A stretch of 64,000 bases of DNA from Eutreptiella sp. 'Long Island Sound 2002' (GCA_964036045.1 OZ038383.1:41004354-41068353), one strand, 5' to 3'. Shown: positions 36,131 through 46,278, counted from the stretch's first letter. Numbers and translations: made by a program. Notes: generated from the letters alone by a model not told the origin.

Positions 36131-37287
36131 GGGGGGGGGGGTTAAATTTGTCATGGGTACACATTTACAGCGCTAGTGCTATAAAATGAGAGGGGATTCG
36201 GTCCGACAATTATTGTGACAATGGGGTTTCGTGGCAGTGCCCTTCACCAAAAGCGGCAAGAAAATGTCCGGGTGCATCTAAACACAGTGACAAATGTTAA
36301 AAGTGCAAACCGTACAAACTGCCAGATGCAGGGGTCATGAAAATATGGGGGTGATGTCAAAAGGTTTCCACACCAACCTAATGGGATCCACCAATTGAAA
36401 CTGCACACACACACACACGATTGCTGTACACATGGGCCAGGGTGCGCCCAAGGACATGCTGGTCGCATTTGTCATTGGTGCCGATGACAGGCAGCGCCGT
36501 AACAACCCCATTGTTACGATAATTGTCAGCACAAGAGGTTCAGGAAGGTGATGCATTGCTGCCACACTGGGGGTTCCCCACTTGGAAGCATTGCGCGCTC
36601 TTACAGACTGTGTCAAACCATCCACAAAAAGACAACCCAACGGTCTCACTCAACCCTGGGGCTGGTAGAGGGTGGCAATTCAAAATTGTGATTCCACCCC
36701 CCGTGCAATCACACATTTTGCTGTAACTATTGCACTTTTTCCAACATTTAGGATCTTTATGGATTTCCTCTACTACCACCTAGGTGCAGCTAGACCGCAC
36801 CCACACAATTGCTGCACAAATGGGCCAGGGTGCACCCAAGGACATGCTAGTCACGTTTGTCATTGGTGCCGATGACGGGCTGTGCCAAAACAACCCCATT
36901 GTCACGATAATTGTCAGAAACAAGAATTTCACGAAGGTGGTGCATTGCAGTCAGACTTGGGGCTCCCCACTTGGAAGTGTTGCGGGCTCTCACAGCCTGC
37001 TTCAAACTAGCCCCGAAAAGATAACCCGGCAGTTCCAACTGGTGGATCCCATTAGGCTGGTGTGGAAACCTTTTGGTATCACCCCCATATTTTCATGACC
37101 CCTGCATATGGCAGCTTGTACGGTTTACCGTTTTGACATTTGTCACTGTGCTTAGATGCAGCCAAAAATTTTCCGGCTCGTGCTGGTGAAGCGCACTGCC
37201 ACAAAAGCCCCATTGTCATGAAAATTGTGGGACCCCCTCTCATTTTACGGCGGCACAAATGTGCACCCACGACAGACTAATCCCCCC
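36131..37287. mobile_element. Fold-back element with about 250-bp inverted ends and duplicated core
   Basis: The left end (36,131-36,405) and the reverse complement of the right end (37,030-37,287) align over their length, from a GGGGGG edge through TGTCRTGGGTRCACATTT, AAAATGAGAGGGG, TGACAATGGGG, GCATCTAARCACAGTGACAA, TGCAGGGGTCATGAAAATAT and GGTTTCCACACCARCCTAAT. Between them lie two direct copies of about 230 bp (36,419-36,650 and 36,805-37,030) sharing GGGCCAGGGTGCRCCCAAGG and TTTGTCATTGGTGCCGATGA. There is no transposase, so the element would be non-autonomous. Target-site duplications were not identifiable because the edges are G/C runs. Confidence 0.75.
36164..36185. repeat. 22-bp palindromic motif, copy 2
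   Basis: TTTACAGCGCTA and GTGCTATAAA. It sits inside the left arm of the fold-back element. Confidence 0.5.
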
Positions 37288-37313
37288 GTACCGATTCACT
37301 AGTGCGCCCCGTT

Positions 37314-37371
37314 GCACTGATGTGGAAAGCTTTTGATTTCACCCCCCTATCAGCATGATGCAACAAGTGGA
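37314..37371. repeat. Diverged partial copy of the fold-back element end
   Basis: GATGTGGAAAGCTTTTGATT and TTTCACCCCCCTATCAGCATGA resemble the segment at 37,058-37,098 in the right arm (GGTGTGGAAACCTTTTGGTA, TCACCCCCATATTTTCATGA), with several substitutions. Confidence 0.5.
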
Positions 37372-37501
37372 CTATGCGGGGACCTCCCAACGTGTCCATC
37401 TCTGCCCCTCTCCGTCAAACAGGGATCTAACGAGGGGTGTCGTCTCTAGGGGTTCGAATGTCCCTGCTACCTGACTGCTTCCCCTCCCATACCCCTACCA
37501 A

Positions 37502-37523
37502 TTTACAGTGCTAGCGCCGTAAA
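37502..37523. repeat. 22-bp palindromic motif, copy 3
   Basis: TTTACAGTGCTA and GCGCCGTAAA, immediately followed by CGTTTACAGCTC. Confidence 0.5.
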
Positions 37524-37606
37524 CGTTTACAGCTCTGGTTTGCGCGTTATGTTTTCTCCCTCCTTGATTTGCTTTCATGCTCATTGCACACTTCTCGCGT
37601 TTTCAG

Positions 37607-37767
37607 GCCCTACCGGCGAATCGTCCCGCACAGCAGCGGCGTATCTCAGCTCTGCAGCATCCAGTGTCGAGGATACCAGCCGTGAGGGCCTCACAGTCTG
37701 CACTAACCCCCTGAGTCTCTTCCCGACCCTACATATTTCGCAAGTGGAACGGATGCAGGGTGTGTAG
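37607..37767 (+). CDS. Candidate exon, unknown protein
   Basis: A pyrimidine-rich acceptor (TTCTCGCGTTTTCAG) precedes GPTGESSRTAAAYLSSAASS, VEDTSREGLTVCTNPLSLFP and a stop. It is short and rich in Ser and Ala; only the acceptor and composition support it. Confidence 0.25.
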
Positions 37768-38300
37768 TGCCATGAGTTCCAGACTGTCGAAGCGATCTCA
37801 GTAGTCAGACATAGGCTACATACAGATGCAAGCCATCAGTGGTAGGCGGATGCAGACAGTCCTCAATAAGCCAGGCGCAGATGCGGTCAGAGCGGTCAGT
37901 TTGTTACTCTCTCCCATTGTGAGGATCCTGAGCTCATGCCTCGCAGTCGCTGTTTACTCTGCTTATGCAAAAAGAAATAAATGATTCCCGGTCTCTGTTC
38001 TCTGGTCCTGACTGGTTTTTGCTAGAACTCAGTGCATTCTTTTTTTCCAGTGGTCCGCCACGCCACTGCTGGTGTGCCAACACCAGACGTAGATGGTGCT
38101 CGTGCCTGCCCATGATCTGACACCCTTTCATTGAGGAGATTTGACACAATATTCCACGTGCCATAACTCCTCAACAAAAGCCGATGCATGTGTATATCTT
38201 ACTGTGTGCTTGGTTTTTTTTTGTGTGCTGGCTTTTGTTTTAGTCCCTCAGCCGTACCCTCGATGCCCCTCTTGCTGCCCTCTGAGAGACCCGGAACACA
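37768..38300. other. No supported gene
   Basis: Contains poly-T stretches near 38,038 and 38,213 and the acceptor-like TTTTGTTTTAG at about 38,233-38,243. No clear coding frame. Confidence 0.45.
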
Positions 38301-38549
38301 ATGAACGCATGGTGGACGACTGGTCCTGAGGAATCAGATGACACAATATGGTCAACGATTCTGAGAACAGCAACTGTGATGCTGGTGACCCTGGCAGCGC
38401 TCCGGCTGCACTGTCGGCCTGTGGTACAACTGCAAATTCAACTGCATGCGGCTCAGCTACTATTGACTCCTGATGTCGTCTTGAAATTCAGGGAGGCAGC
38501 TTTTGGCTGCAAATCTCCTGCGTGCCTTCATTTTGATTGCGTGCTTTGA
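38301..38549 (+). CDS. Candidate exon, possible membrane protein end
   Basis: Reads NAWWTTGPEESDDTIWSTIL, then a hydrophobic stretch TATVMLVTLAALRL, and ends PACLHFDCVL. It is convergent with the minus-strand hydrolase. Support is composition only. Confidence 0.25.
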   Translation: MNAWWTTGPEESDDTIWSTILRTATVMLVTLAALRLHCRPVVQLQIQLHAAQLLLTPDVVLKFREAAFGCKSPACLHFDCVL

Positions 38550-38799
38550 ATCAGGGGGGGGGGGGGGGCTAATTCGGATTCAAAAGCATTGGTGGGACCT
38601 TTGGTTACCCTGTCTAACACAGTGACTTAACAAGAGCTACTGAATTGCCACCACTCAACACATAACTTGGAAAGCAGTGGGAAGGGTGAGGGTTGAGTGT
38701 GCATGGTACAGGGCAACGCGTGGCCCAGAACAGACCCACACTCTGGCAACACCGCATCCAGCCGGCTTGTCGCGTGTAAAAACAACAGGTCCCATGTAC

Positions 38800-39154
38800 C
38801 CAAAATGGCCTCCGCTGCACATCTTGTCTCCCCATCTGCCGGTGCGCCGGTGCGTCGGTTTGGCCGATGCAAAGGGTGGGGACGGGGAATAGTCTTGACT
38901 GCTGGTGGCAATGCCGAATGATGTGTGGTTCGGCTGCTGAGGGCATCGCCTTCAGGCCCCCTTTGACGGGTTTTAGGGCACGAGAGCAGAGCAGCGCAGG
39001 CAGGTGGCGGAGGGGCGGGAGGGGGGGGGGGGGCAGACCTATCAATATGGTGGCTAGATTGGACCCCTGGCTGAAGCCCAAAAGGCCGTCAAAAGGCCCC
39101 AATGAGGCGACGGCCTTCAGGACGTAGTCAACAGCAGTGTCCACCCCCTCGTAC
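38800..39154 (-). CDS. FSH1/OVCA2-type serine hydrolase, catalytic exon
   Basis: Starting after a CACACAG acceptor, the exon reads YEGVDTAVDYVLKAVASLGP, FDGLLGFSQGSNLATILIG, then a proline run over a poly-G/C tract, then VPTLCIGQTDAP. GFSQGS is the nucleophile elbow (serine codon at 39,071-39,073), and LGPFDGLLGFSQG matches OVCA2-type proteins almost exactly. CIGQTD fits the strand carrying the acid residue. The catalytic histidine (usually in a GGH motif) is not seen, so a further exon is missing or the gene is truncated. The C13 tract at about 39,019-39,031 sits within the frame and could carry length errors. Confidence 0.8.
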
Positions 39155-40060
39155 CTGTGTGACGTGGGCAACGCCAGCTCAGCCACAACTCCCCGGACAA
39201 GAGGGCAAAGGGCCAGGGCGGCAGGAGGAGGAAAAGGGAGTGGCGGTGGGACGACCCCCTTTGCTGGGGGTTGTACATGGCCCATGCGTCAAAAGTCGCG
39301 ATGAGGGAAAGGAGCGTTTGGTGACTGCATTCCACTGAAGGAACCGCAGGGACCCCTTTGAAAAATTTGGAAAAAATGATCGGAAGACACTGCGGGACCC
39401 GAGCACACTTTCTTATCGGCAAGTCTTTACCCTCACCCACATGTTGGGTCCTTCAGGGCTTTTACCGCACAGGGACACCAAAATGGGGGTTCAACACAGC
39501 AGCTGAGCCGTTCCCCCTGCCGTGACCGAGGTCTTGTATAGCGCTGCGGTGTGCCTTTTATGTTTTGTCGTTCATGAAGCCCAGCCGTCCTTCTGGCTGC
39601 AGTGAACTCCATCTAGACCTCCGTGTGCCTACTGTTCCAAGGCGCACTGCACCGAGGGCGGTCCATTCGCTGGGCGGACCCTTAACGACGTGCACGGGCT
39701 GTGGTCCTGCAAAGACATGGGATCCGGAGTCCCTAACCTTGTGTTGTTTTGTTACGGTTGCTTGCTTCGCATCCATGCCTAAGTCTGCGACGCGCATCAG
39801 CAGGGCAGATCTACAGGCAGAAGGACAACGCAGGAAGCGTGGGAATCAGGTGCTCTGGAGAATAGGATTGAGAGACGGCATCGGCGTGTGTAATCTTGAA
39901 CCCATGCACTGCCCACCGGGTGATTGTTCATGGTTGTTCAGACCGCCTCATTTCAAACCCCACACCACGCTCAGGAAATGTTGTTACGGAGGAGCCCAGG
40001 GACTAGCACGGCATACCGCAGTGCCCCACACCACAGTAGGCGAAGGAGGGGGAGGCACAC

Positions 40061-40330
40061 CTCATGCCATCCTTCGATCCGACTCCAGTAATGGTCATGT
40101 ACTGCAGGTGGTTGAAGTTGGTTTTGGGGAAGACCTTCAGAAGCACAGGATCGATCTGGAACCGCAAAGAAGTGGGCATCAGTGCAACACATGTAATTCC
40201 GCGCGGGGACACGCTCAACGGAGCGAATTGCCCCACATTTCTTTGAGGTCTCCCCTGGCATAATGCCCAGTCGTGTGTTCTGACAGCCTCCACAGAGTGC
40301 ACAGGCCCGTACCCCACAACCAGAGGGACT
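40061..40330 (-). CDS. Candidate internal exon of the hydrolase gene
   Basis: After CTTCAG the exon completes a split Gly codon and reads VPLVVGYGPVHSVEAVRTHD, WALCQGRPQRNVGQFAPLSV, SPRGITCVALMPTSLRFQID and PVLLKVFPKTNFNHLQYMTI, then GSKDGM. It ends AG before GTGTGC in phase 2. Joining it to 39,154 gives AGG and then YEGVDTAVDYV, which is in frame with the FSH1 catalytic exon. Two successive phase-consistent joints support one transcript. The intron upstream holds a GCACTGCGTGC minisatellite. Confidence 0.5.
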
Positions 40331-40455
40331 CTGAAGTTTGCAAGGGTTGGGGAGGTGCGGGGTTGTCGGGAGGTGGAAGTTGCTGAGAACGGAACCGGGA
40401 ACACGGGTTTTGCCAGGTCCGCTTCTGGACACACCCTGTCTCTTAGGCCAAGTGT

Positions 40456-40538
40456 TTGCACTGCGTGCGCACTGCGTGTGCACTGCGTGGGCACTGCGTG
40501 CGCACTGCGTGCATACTGCGTGCATACTGCGCACGCAG
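40456..40538. repeat. Minisatellite GCACTGCGTGC, about 8 copies
   Basis: Tandem 10-11-bp units GCACTGCGTGC with GTG, GGG and ATA variants. It lies inside the putative intron between the hydrolase gene's internal exons. Two more copies occur at 41,146-41,168. Confidence 0.85.
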
Positions 40539-40554
40539 AGGCCGGGATACTCAC

Positions 40555-40897
40555 CCAAGAATACCTGTCACCTGACTGGTTGCACAGCGAAGCAGCAAAG
40601 CCCACATGAGAACAACGAAACTTGGTACTCCACTATCCCTATGAACAAACCACTCAGCCTTGTAAAGTCCACTTGCTTCGAGTGTTTCGATGCCCGTGGC
40701 TTCGCTCTTGGAGGCGGCGATGAGGTGTCCCTTGACTCGGAGCGCGGGGAATGCGTTGTCCGTGGTCTCTTGGGTGATGGGGACCACGAATAGGGTGAAG
40801 GGGAGGGCGGTGGTGATTCTGAGCGTGGACGCGACACACTTGTTGATGGCGAGCCAGGTCAGTGATGTGGTGGGGATGAAGGCCGTACCACAAACTC
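40555..40897 (-). CDS. Candidate internal exon of the hydrolase gene
   Basis: From a TTGAG acceptor the frame reads GTAFIPTTSLTWLAINKCVA, STLRITTALPFTLFVVPITQ, ETTDNAFPALRVKGHLIAAS and KSEATGIETLEASGLYKAEW, and ends ATSQVTGIL before a consensus donor GTGAGT (phase 2). The next exon continues in phase. The alternating hydrophobic pattern suggests beta strands. The domain is not recognised and is not in canonical FSH1 proteins. It could belong to a separate gene nested between the hydrolase exons. Confidence 0.5.
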
Positions 40898-41599
40898 CTC
40901 AAGGTCCGCGGGCCATGTATGGCTACATCACCCCTGCCTTCTCGGGGTCCCCATAGTGGGGAGAGTTCAATATGGGGGATGGAAAATGGGTAAAAATGGT
41001 TGAATTTGGGCAACAAAGGGTGACAATTCAAATGTGCCACATCCCAAATGCATAGGAAGCTAAAAAAAACCCCAGTATGGAACCAAAAACTTGTCAAAAG
41101 GGGCCAAAAATGGGGTCTGAGTATTGGCCGACATTCAAAACTTCGCACTGCGTGCGCACTGCGTGCATGGCATTCCCTTAATGACCCTCCGACCCCCCCA
41201 CATGGGGCCCCTTTCAGGCGTCCGTCTTTCTCCTGCGGCTCAGAGGGGCGCATTGACTGGCGGCCTTTGGCTTGGCTTGGCTTTGGAAGAGTTGTCGAAG
41301 CACCGCCGCACTGCCGACAATGGGGGGGGAGGACGTGGGCCCACTCGTTCCGCACAGACGCCACATGGCAGTGACTGGGCCCTGGCAGGTCCCTATCTCT
41401 CAGGAAACCACTGACCTGGCGGTCCTGTATCATGCCACCGACACAGCGCCATGACGTGCAGAGGCAGGGCCAGGGACAAGGACAAGGGAGTGCTCCACCA
41501 GGTTTGCACATGCCCATTGCTGGGCACCATCGCATGCAGGCGGCAGCAATGGGACGCCGCGCGCACCTTTCGAGGTACCCCTTGTGTCCAGGAACCGGC

Positions 41600-41690
41600 A
41601 TTGTTTGACCGCGGAACTAGGGGTTGGTTCCTGCACACGCTTTTCCCCCAAAATTCGACCGCGCAACCAGGGGTTGGTTCTTGTGCGCGA
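41600..41690. repeat. Short dispersed repeat, two adjacent copies
   Basis: TTTGACCGCGGAACTAGGGG then TTGGTTCCTG at about 41,605, and TTCGACCGCGCAACCAGGGG then TTGGTTCTTG at about 41,655. A third copy (TTCGACCGTGGAACCAGGGG) lies at about 42,106-42,140. All three fall in non-coding sequence of the hydrolase locus. Confidence 0.6.
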
Positions 41691-41829
41691 CCGTGAGCAG
41701 CCCCGTACCGCGGGAAAAAATTTTCCGGCACATTGCTCTGGGGTATGTGTGCCCTCTCCTTTCCCACAGCCAAACCAATTGACAAATGAAAACCAAAGGA
41801 CTGAATCTCAGCTGGCTGGGCTGTAGTGT

Positions 41830-42052
41830 GCCTTCCAACGAGCATGGAATGATCCAATGTTCAACTGGTTCTGACGTGAAACCCTTCTTCATGTGATACA
41901 CCATCCTGAACACCTGTCTGTGCTGCCCCTTGGGGCCAGGCTTCGGTGCTGCCTTGGGCTTCGGAGCTGGCTTAGGCTTGGGTTCAGGGACGTTAAAATG
42001 CTTGGGGACTGCATCATCATCCACGATGTCCCTTGTGAAAAACAGCTTGTTG
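41830..42052 (-). CDS. Candidate second exon of the hydrolase gene
   Basis: A possible phase-0 acceptor (CAACAACAAG) precedes LFFTRDIVDDDAVPKHFNVP, a Pro-Lys-Ala-rich linker (EPKPKPAPKPKAAPKPGPK), then QVFRMVYHMKKGFTSEPVEH and WIIPCSLEG. It is strongly protein-like and on the hydrolase strand, and its phase fits the first exon. It is not part of the usual FSH1 fold, so it is either an inserted region or an exon of another gene. Both boundaries are approximate. Confidence 0.4.
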
Positions 42053-42274
42053 TTGAAAACATGTGCCAAGCCCCAGACAATGTGGTAAAAAAAAGTAGTG
42101 GGAGAATTCGACCGTGGAACCAGGGGGCGGTTCTTGCGCAAGGTGGTTCCTAGACATGAGGGGGGGGGGGGCGTATCCCGGGAATCACCATATCCTTGTT
42201 CCTCAGGCAACATGAGAGTCCCCCCCCCGGTTCTTCAATGGCGCCGTGCGTCACAGTGGACGGGTTCTGCACAC

Positions 42275-42421
42275 CATCGTTGAAGGTGCAAGTCCGTCAA
42301 GGAACACAAATTCCACGGAATCCTTCGTCTTTGACGTGAGAGTGGACAATTGGAACTTGAAGATCTCGCTGTCACACCCGTTGCCATGCAAACATAATAC
42401 GCGCAACTTTGGGTGCGCCAT
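42275..42421 (-). CDS. FSH1/OVCA2-type serine hydrolase, first exon
   Basis: ATG at 42,421 opens MAHPKLRVLCLHGNGCDSEI, then FKFQLSTL, KDSVEFVFLDG and LAPSTM. This is the first beta strand and oxyanion region of the FSH1 family (typical RVLCLHGF...FRxKTGALR...ELVFVDAPH), an alpha/beta hydrolase related to yeast Fsh1 and human OVCA2. The ATG fits the family start, four residues before the first strand. The exon is exactly 49 codons and ends before GTGTGC, a phase-0 donor. The family hydrolyses short or acyl esters in the cytosol; the substrate here is unknown. The catalytic serine lies about 3.2 kb downstream. Confidence 0.75.
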
Positions 42422-42779
42422 TGTGCGCCCTACAAAGAGCTGCGCTTTGCACAAAGCGGCACGGTCAACAGAGAGATGATCTGCAGGTTGAGTGAAGGCG
42501 CCAAAGCAGGAAAAGCATGGTGCAAGGGTACAATGAGGTACTTGCTGGCGCCAGTGAGAGCGATTTGTCAAAAAATAACAAGGGGCAAATGGGCAGCAAA
42601 GAGCACACTTTTCACGGTCATGAGCTGTGCACACAAACAGGTCTGAGCTGGCCCTGCTCTATGCCTCGGGCTCCGACGTGTACATACCAATTTGTGGGAT
42701 TCGCGACATATCAAAGATCCTGAAGAATTGAGGCCATCATCAAGTAATATTCTGCCCCTGGTCATGTTCATGAAGATGC

Positions 42780-42791
42780 TTGATCATCATC

Positions 42792-42864
<73 letters not shown>
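42780..42864. repeat. (ATC)n trinucleotide microsatellite
   Basis: About 27 ATC triplets with one CTTC interruption near the left end. In one frame it encodes a histidine run, which I do not regard as coding. Confidence 0.95.
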
Positions 42865-43204
42865 GGATCATGCGCATTTCATTTCAAACTGAAGTTCGAA
42901 CGATATCAACACGTAGCCATGAGATTGTATAGTAGATGGCATTGGGGTCCAATGCAAAACCGCCATAGTTCACATGATACGAGACAATACAGCCGTAGTA
43001 AAGCTGACCGTGTTTAGAACGTCAGATGATTTCTGTTGTTCGCCATACAACTTCGATTGAATTCTTGCATTTGTGCTTTGTGTGTAGTGCAGCGGGCCAA
43101 AGACTCATAATCCACTTGCATACTTTGTGTCCGAGGCAGAAGACATCCAAACTACAATTGAAGCACACCCCTCGGAGTTGGCGACAAACCACCCCCAAAA
43201 ACAA

Positions 43205-43305
43205 GGTGAGAGCCGTGCATGTACGGTTGCACATGGCTACTTTCTTCGGCTATGCACGGTTGCGCACGGCTGGATGTGAAGGCAACACACGGTTGTGCAC
43301 AATTG
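43205..43305. repeat. Degenerate CACGGTTGCGCACGGCT repeat, cluster 1
   Basis: Three to four degenerate copies of a motif of the form CACGGTTGCGCACGGCTGGA followed by TGTGAAGGC. The same motif recurs about 650 bp away. Confidence 0.6.
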
Positions 43306-43360
43306 ACCAGCACTCTAAATCAGAGCTCTTTCAGAAAGGGCGGTACCGGTGGAAATTATG

Positions 43361-43561
43361 TTAAAGGGCACACGGTGTTGTACAAGACCCCCTGGTTAAT
43401 TTTGGGGCCACCCAATAATAGGTTGGCACCCCACCAGGCCAAGCACCAGGAACCACAAGTCCTTCAATGTCACCACAAACAAGTGGCAATGTGCGGGCAG
43501 AATATTCATTTGTGCCATGTCCTCCGGTGTCAAGAGCTTCAATGATTGTAGTGTATCCCAC
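43361..43561 (-). CDS. Candidate exon, unknown protein
   Basis: Reads GYTTIIEALDTGGHGTNEYS, ARTLPLVCGDIEGLVVPGAW and PGGVPTYYWVAPKLTRG. The composition is protein-like and it lies on the hydrolase strand. No motif recognised; support is composition only. Confidence 0.25.
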   Translation of the reverse strand: MGYTTIIEALDTGGHGTNEYSARTLPLVCGDIEGLVVPGAWPGGVPTYYWVAPKLTRGSCTTPCAL

Positions 43562-43907
43562 CCATCACGCCGTAAACAGGTGTGTACTCCCTTCTGACAA
43601 GCATACTACACTACCTTGTGGCCCAGGCAACTTCCAACTTCCACAAACCACAGCAGTGCAAACTACCCACCTTCTCATACTGTAGTTGCTGTTCAAGTAT
43701 ATCCACCTGATGCCGCATGCTTGCCTCTCCGCACTGGGGCCCTTATGGAGCTTCGGGCTGCTTCTCGGTTGGTTTTGTGCAATAGCTTTTTTTGGCCAAA
43801 ATGGAGAAGACGACAAAGAACCCCCACCCCTCCGATGCCGTACCAATAAACACCATCATCAGACGCGGCCGGCACTTAAGTATCTTTCCTGTCAATACAG
43901 AAAACCG

Positions 43908-44010
43908 GGCGCACAGTTGCGCACAACTAGATCCAAGAGTAGCACACGGTTGCGCATAGCTAGATGTGAAGATGGCGCACAGTTGCGCACGGCTAGGCCC
44001 AACCCTTGCA
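43908..44010. repeat. Degenerate GCGCACAGTTGCGCAC repeat, cluster 2
   Basis: Three copies of GCGCACAGTTGCGCACAACT-like units with CTAGATGTGAAGATG linkers. Related to the cluster at 43,205. Confidence 0.65.
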
Positions 44011-45868
44011 CACTGCTATAACCACGTGTCTGACCACCCCATATGTGTGTGCAAATGCCAAATGCACTATACTCACCTACCCTCACCCCCCCTTGTCTTG
44101 CCCACCCCAAGCCCAGGGAAGGCGCAGCGGAACGGTCGCCAAGTGACGCCCGCCGCCCCCCCGCCCCACCCCAGGGAAATGTACTACCAGCGTACACACA
44201 CACTGTGGGGCACATAAATTGCAGCAGAAAACGAAATAACAAAGCATAAGAAAAGTTGGTGTGCAGACATTGTCAAGGGCAAAAAACAATGGCAAATCAA
44301 AGCAAGTGTGCCAGCGATATGAAAGGAATGCATGCGTTTAATGGGGTGCCCCTGTATTGAAACTTGCGTGACTCAGTGTAGAATTTCTTGCCCCTGCTCC
44401 ATTTGACCTTGAACTGCTGAACATGGTCACCACTTTCCACAGGGATGCTTTGGGGAGTACCCTTGGCTGGTGATTTGGCCTTGTTGGCAGCAATAATTCA
44501 CAAAGACTTTTTATTTGAGCTCGTTTGAGCCCCAACAATAGCACACGATTCCAACCCAAATTGAACAAAACAACACCCGCACACAGGAAAAAAGAGTCCC
44601 TTGTATGAAAACAACAAATGTGGCCCGTCACCACAATATAATCAATACAGCGTCACCCGAATTCTCACCAAATGCTTGCAGTTACCGTGGCTTTTCAATG
44701 AGCCAATTGCATTTGAGCAATCTGTCTTTCATATGGTTTCTCAAATACTTAGCGACATATGCTAACATTATTTTGGAGGGAAGAGCTTCTAAGAGGTTAC
44801 TTGGGACCACCAAAAATGGGAAACCTTTCGTTTTTCATGCATTGCCCTTACAGAATTCCAAGAGGAAGCTTTTGGCAACTATGTAATCAGTGGAATTTTC
44901 AATTTCAAAAAGGCAAAAGATTTCAATTTTCAAAAAGGTAACATACATTTGGAAAATATGCCACTGCGCCTAACATATTTCCAATGCCATTCTCTAGTTC
45001 TCCGGATCAGCCCTTCATTTTACAAGATGCAAATGCACTTCTGTACATTTTATTGCAGAGGCGCTGTCAAAATGTGCTTCTTGTTTGCAGACATTTTAGA
45101 AAATCTGAGGAAACCAAAAAAAACGGTGAGGATACCGCCAACCAATATGTGGTGGTAGGGGAGAGACCATATATGGTGTGTTCCATGGGGGGGGGGGGGG
45201 GGGCGCCATGACCCCAACACACCTGAAACATTTTGGCCCCTTGGAAGGGGGGGGGGGGTTGGGACCAAAAACCAACCCGCTCTTCGAGCCGGCAAGGGGT
45301 GAGCATACAACAACGGAGGTCTCCACTCTGCCTCCTCACCAATGTCACGCTCGTTGTAGCCGCCCACACCCTTGCCAGGGGAGGGGGGGGGTTGACTATG
45401 GAGGGCCCTCTTTTGGCACGGCCCAATACCAAGAGGGTGCCCCATAGGGTGCCCAAGCCTGTGAGGCCGTTTTGACCGTTTCGCGTTTCATATCACCATC
45501 TCATGGGGTGCCTAGTCCAATGAGCCATGAGGTAGTCGTTTCGTACTGTTTCGCGTTTCACATCTACTCCTACGTGTGGCGGCTTTTCGAGCCTCTACTA
45601 GTTGGCCAACGCAACTCAGGAGTCCCTTATGGCTATGGCGGGCCAGGACTCCCTCCCCACGCCATTATGTGCAGCCAACTAGTCCTGCTGCGGGTGCCAC
45701 TAAAGGGTTCGAACAAATATATACAACATTCAAGTATCATGCATGCAAACATCTCAATGTCAATAAGAGGAATCGCGGTTCGTTGGCGTCGGACAAGCCC
45801 TTTGCACAACCTTCCGCCGCTTTGGTGCCAGGGTGTTCCTCAACATTGCCCCCGGCAAGGATTGTTTG
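44011..45868. other. No supported gene
   Basis: Includes two poly-G tracts at 45,188-45,204 and about 45,248-45,259, and a direct repeat of CGTTTCGCGTTTCA (45,477 and 45,549). Open frames on both strands are short and unconvincing. Confidence 0.45.
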
Positions 45869-46278
45869 CTACGAAGGGTGACCACCGTTCTCCCCATCCG
45901 ATGCACTCTCCGAAGGGCAATACTCTGAGCCACTTGGGCTGGAGGTGCGGCTGTTGTTGCTGCTGCTATTGCTGCTGTTGTTGCCATTGCTCTCAATACG
46001 GGCTGCACTTCCAGGAGCCACTGCAGAGGCAACTTGCGGACGTAGGGGGTTTGGCACCTTGAACTCCTGGTTCAATGCATGCACGTTCTTCGTCTTGGGT
46101 TCACCATGTGCAAGCACGGTAGCAAATTCAGCGGCTGACAGTACAAACACCACCTCCTCACTGTTGGGGTGTTGCTCCCGCATGTGACTTTCAATCACAT
46201 ACGTACACCTCCACCTAAGGCATGTTACAACAGTTGTCCGGATAAGAGTGACTAGCTTATCCGCGGTGGTAACACGAA
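45869..46278 (-). CDS. Unknown protein, C-terminal exon with Ser/Asn-rich tail
   Basis: After CCCTACAG the frame reads VRVTTADKLVTLIRTTVVTC, LRWRCTYVIESHMREQHPNS, EEVVFVLSAAEFATVLAHGE and ALNQEFKVPNPLRPQVAS. It then enters a Ser/Asn/Glu-rich tail to a stop. The Cys/His arrangement C-x4-C-x6-H-x4-H does not fit a standard zinc finger. The Ser/Asn tail comes from a CTG-type trinucleotide repeat. Its upstream neighbours are on the same strand. Family unknown. Confidence 0.4.

Larger units (their letters stand above)
42422..43360. other. Non-coding with a microsatellite
   Basis: Upstream of the hydrolase start. No promoter motif is certain. Apart from the ATC repeat and the start of a pyrimidine-purine repeat cluster I see no gene. 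Confidence 0.4.

Noticed and set aside
39565-40263. 232-codon plus-strand frame
   Set aside because: It lies opposite a minus-strand exon with better composition and phase-matched splice sites; the plus-strand product shows no motif.
42692-42892. Polyhistidine-containing frame
   Set aside because: It is only the translation of the ATC microsatellite.
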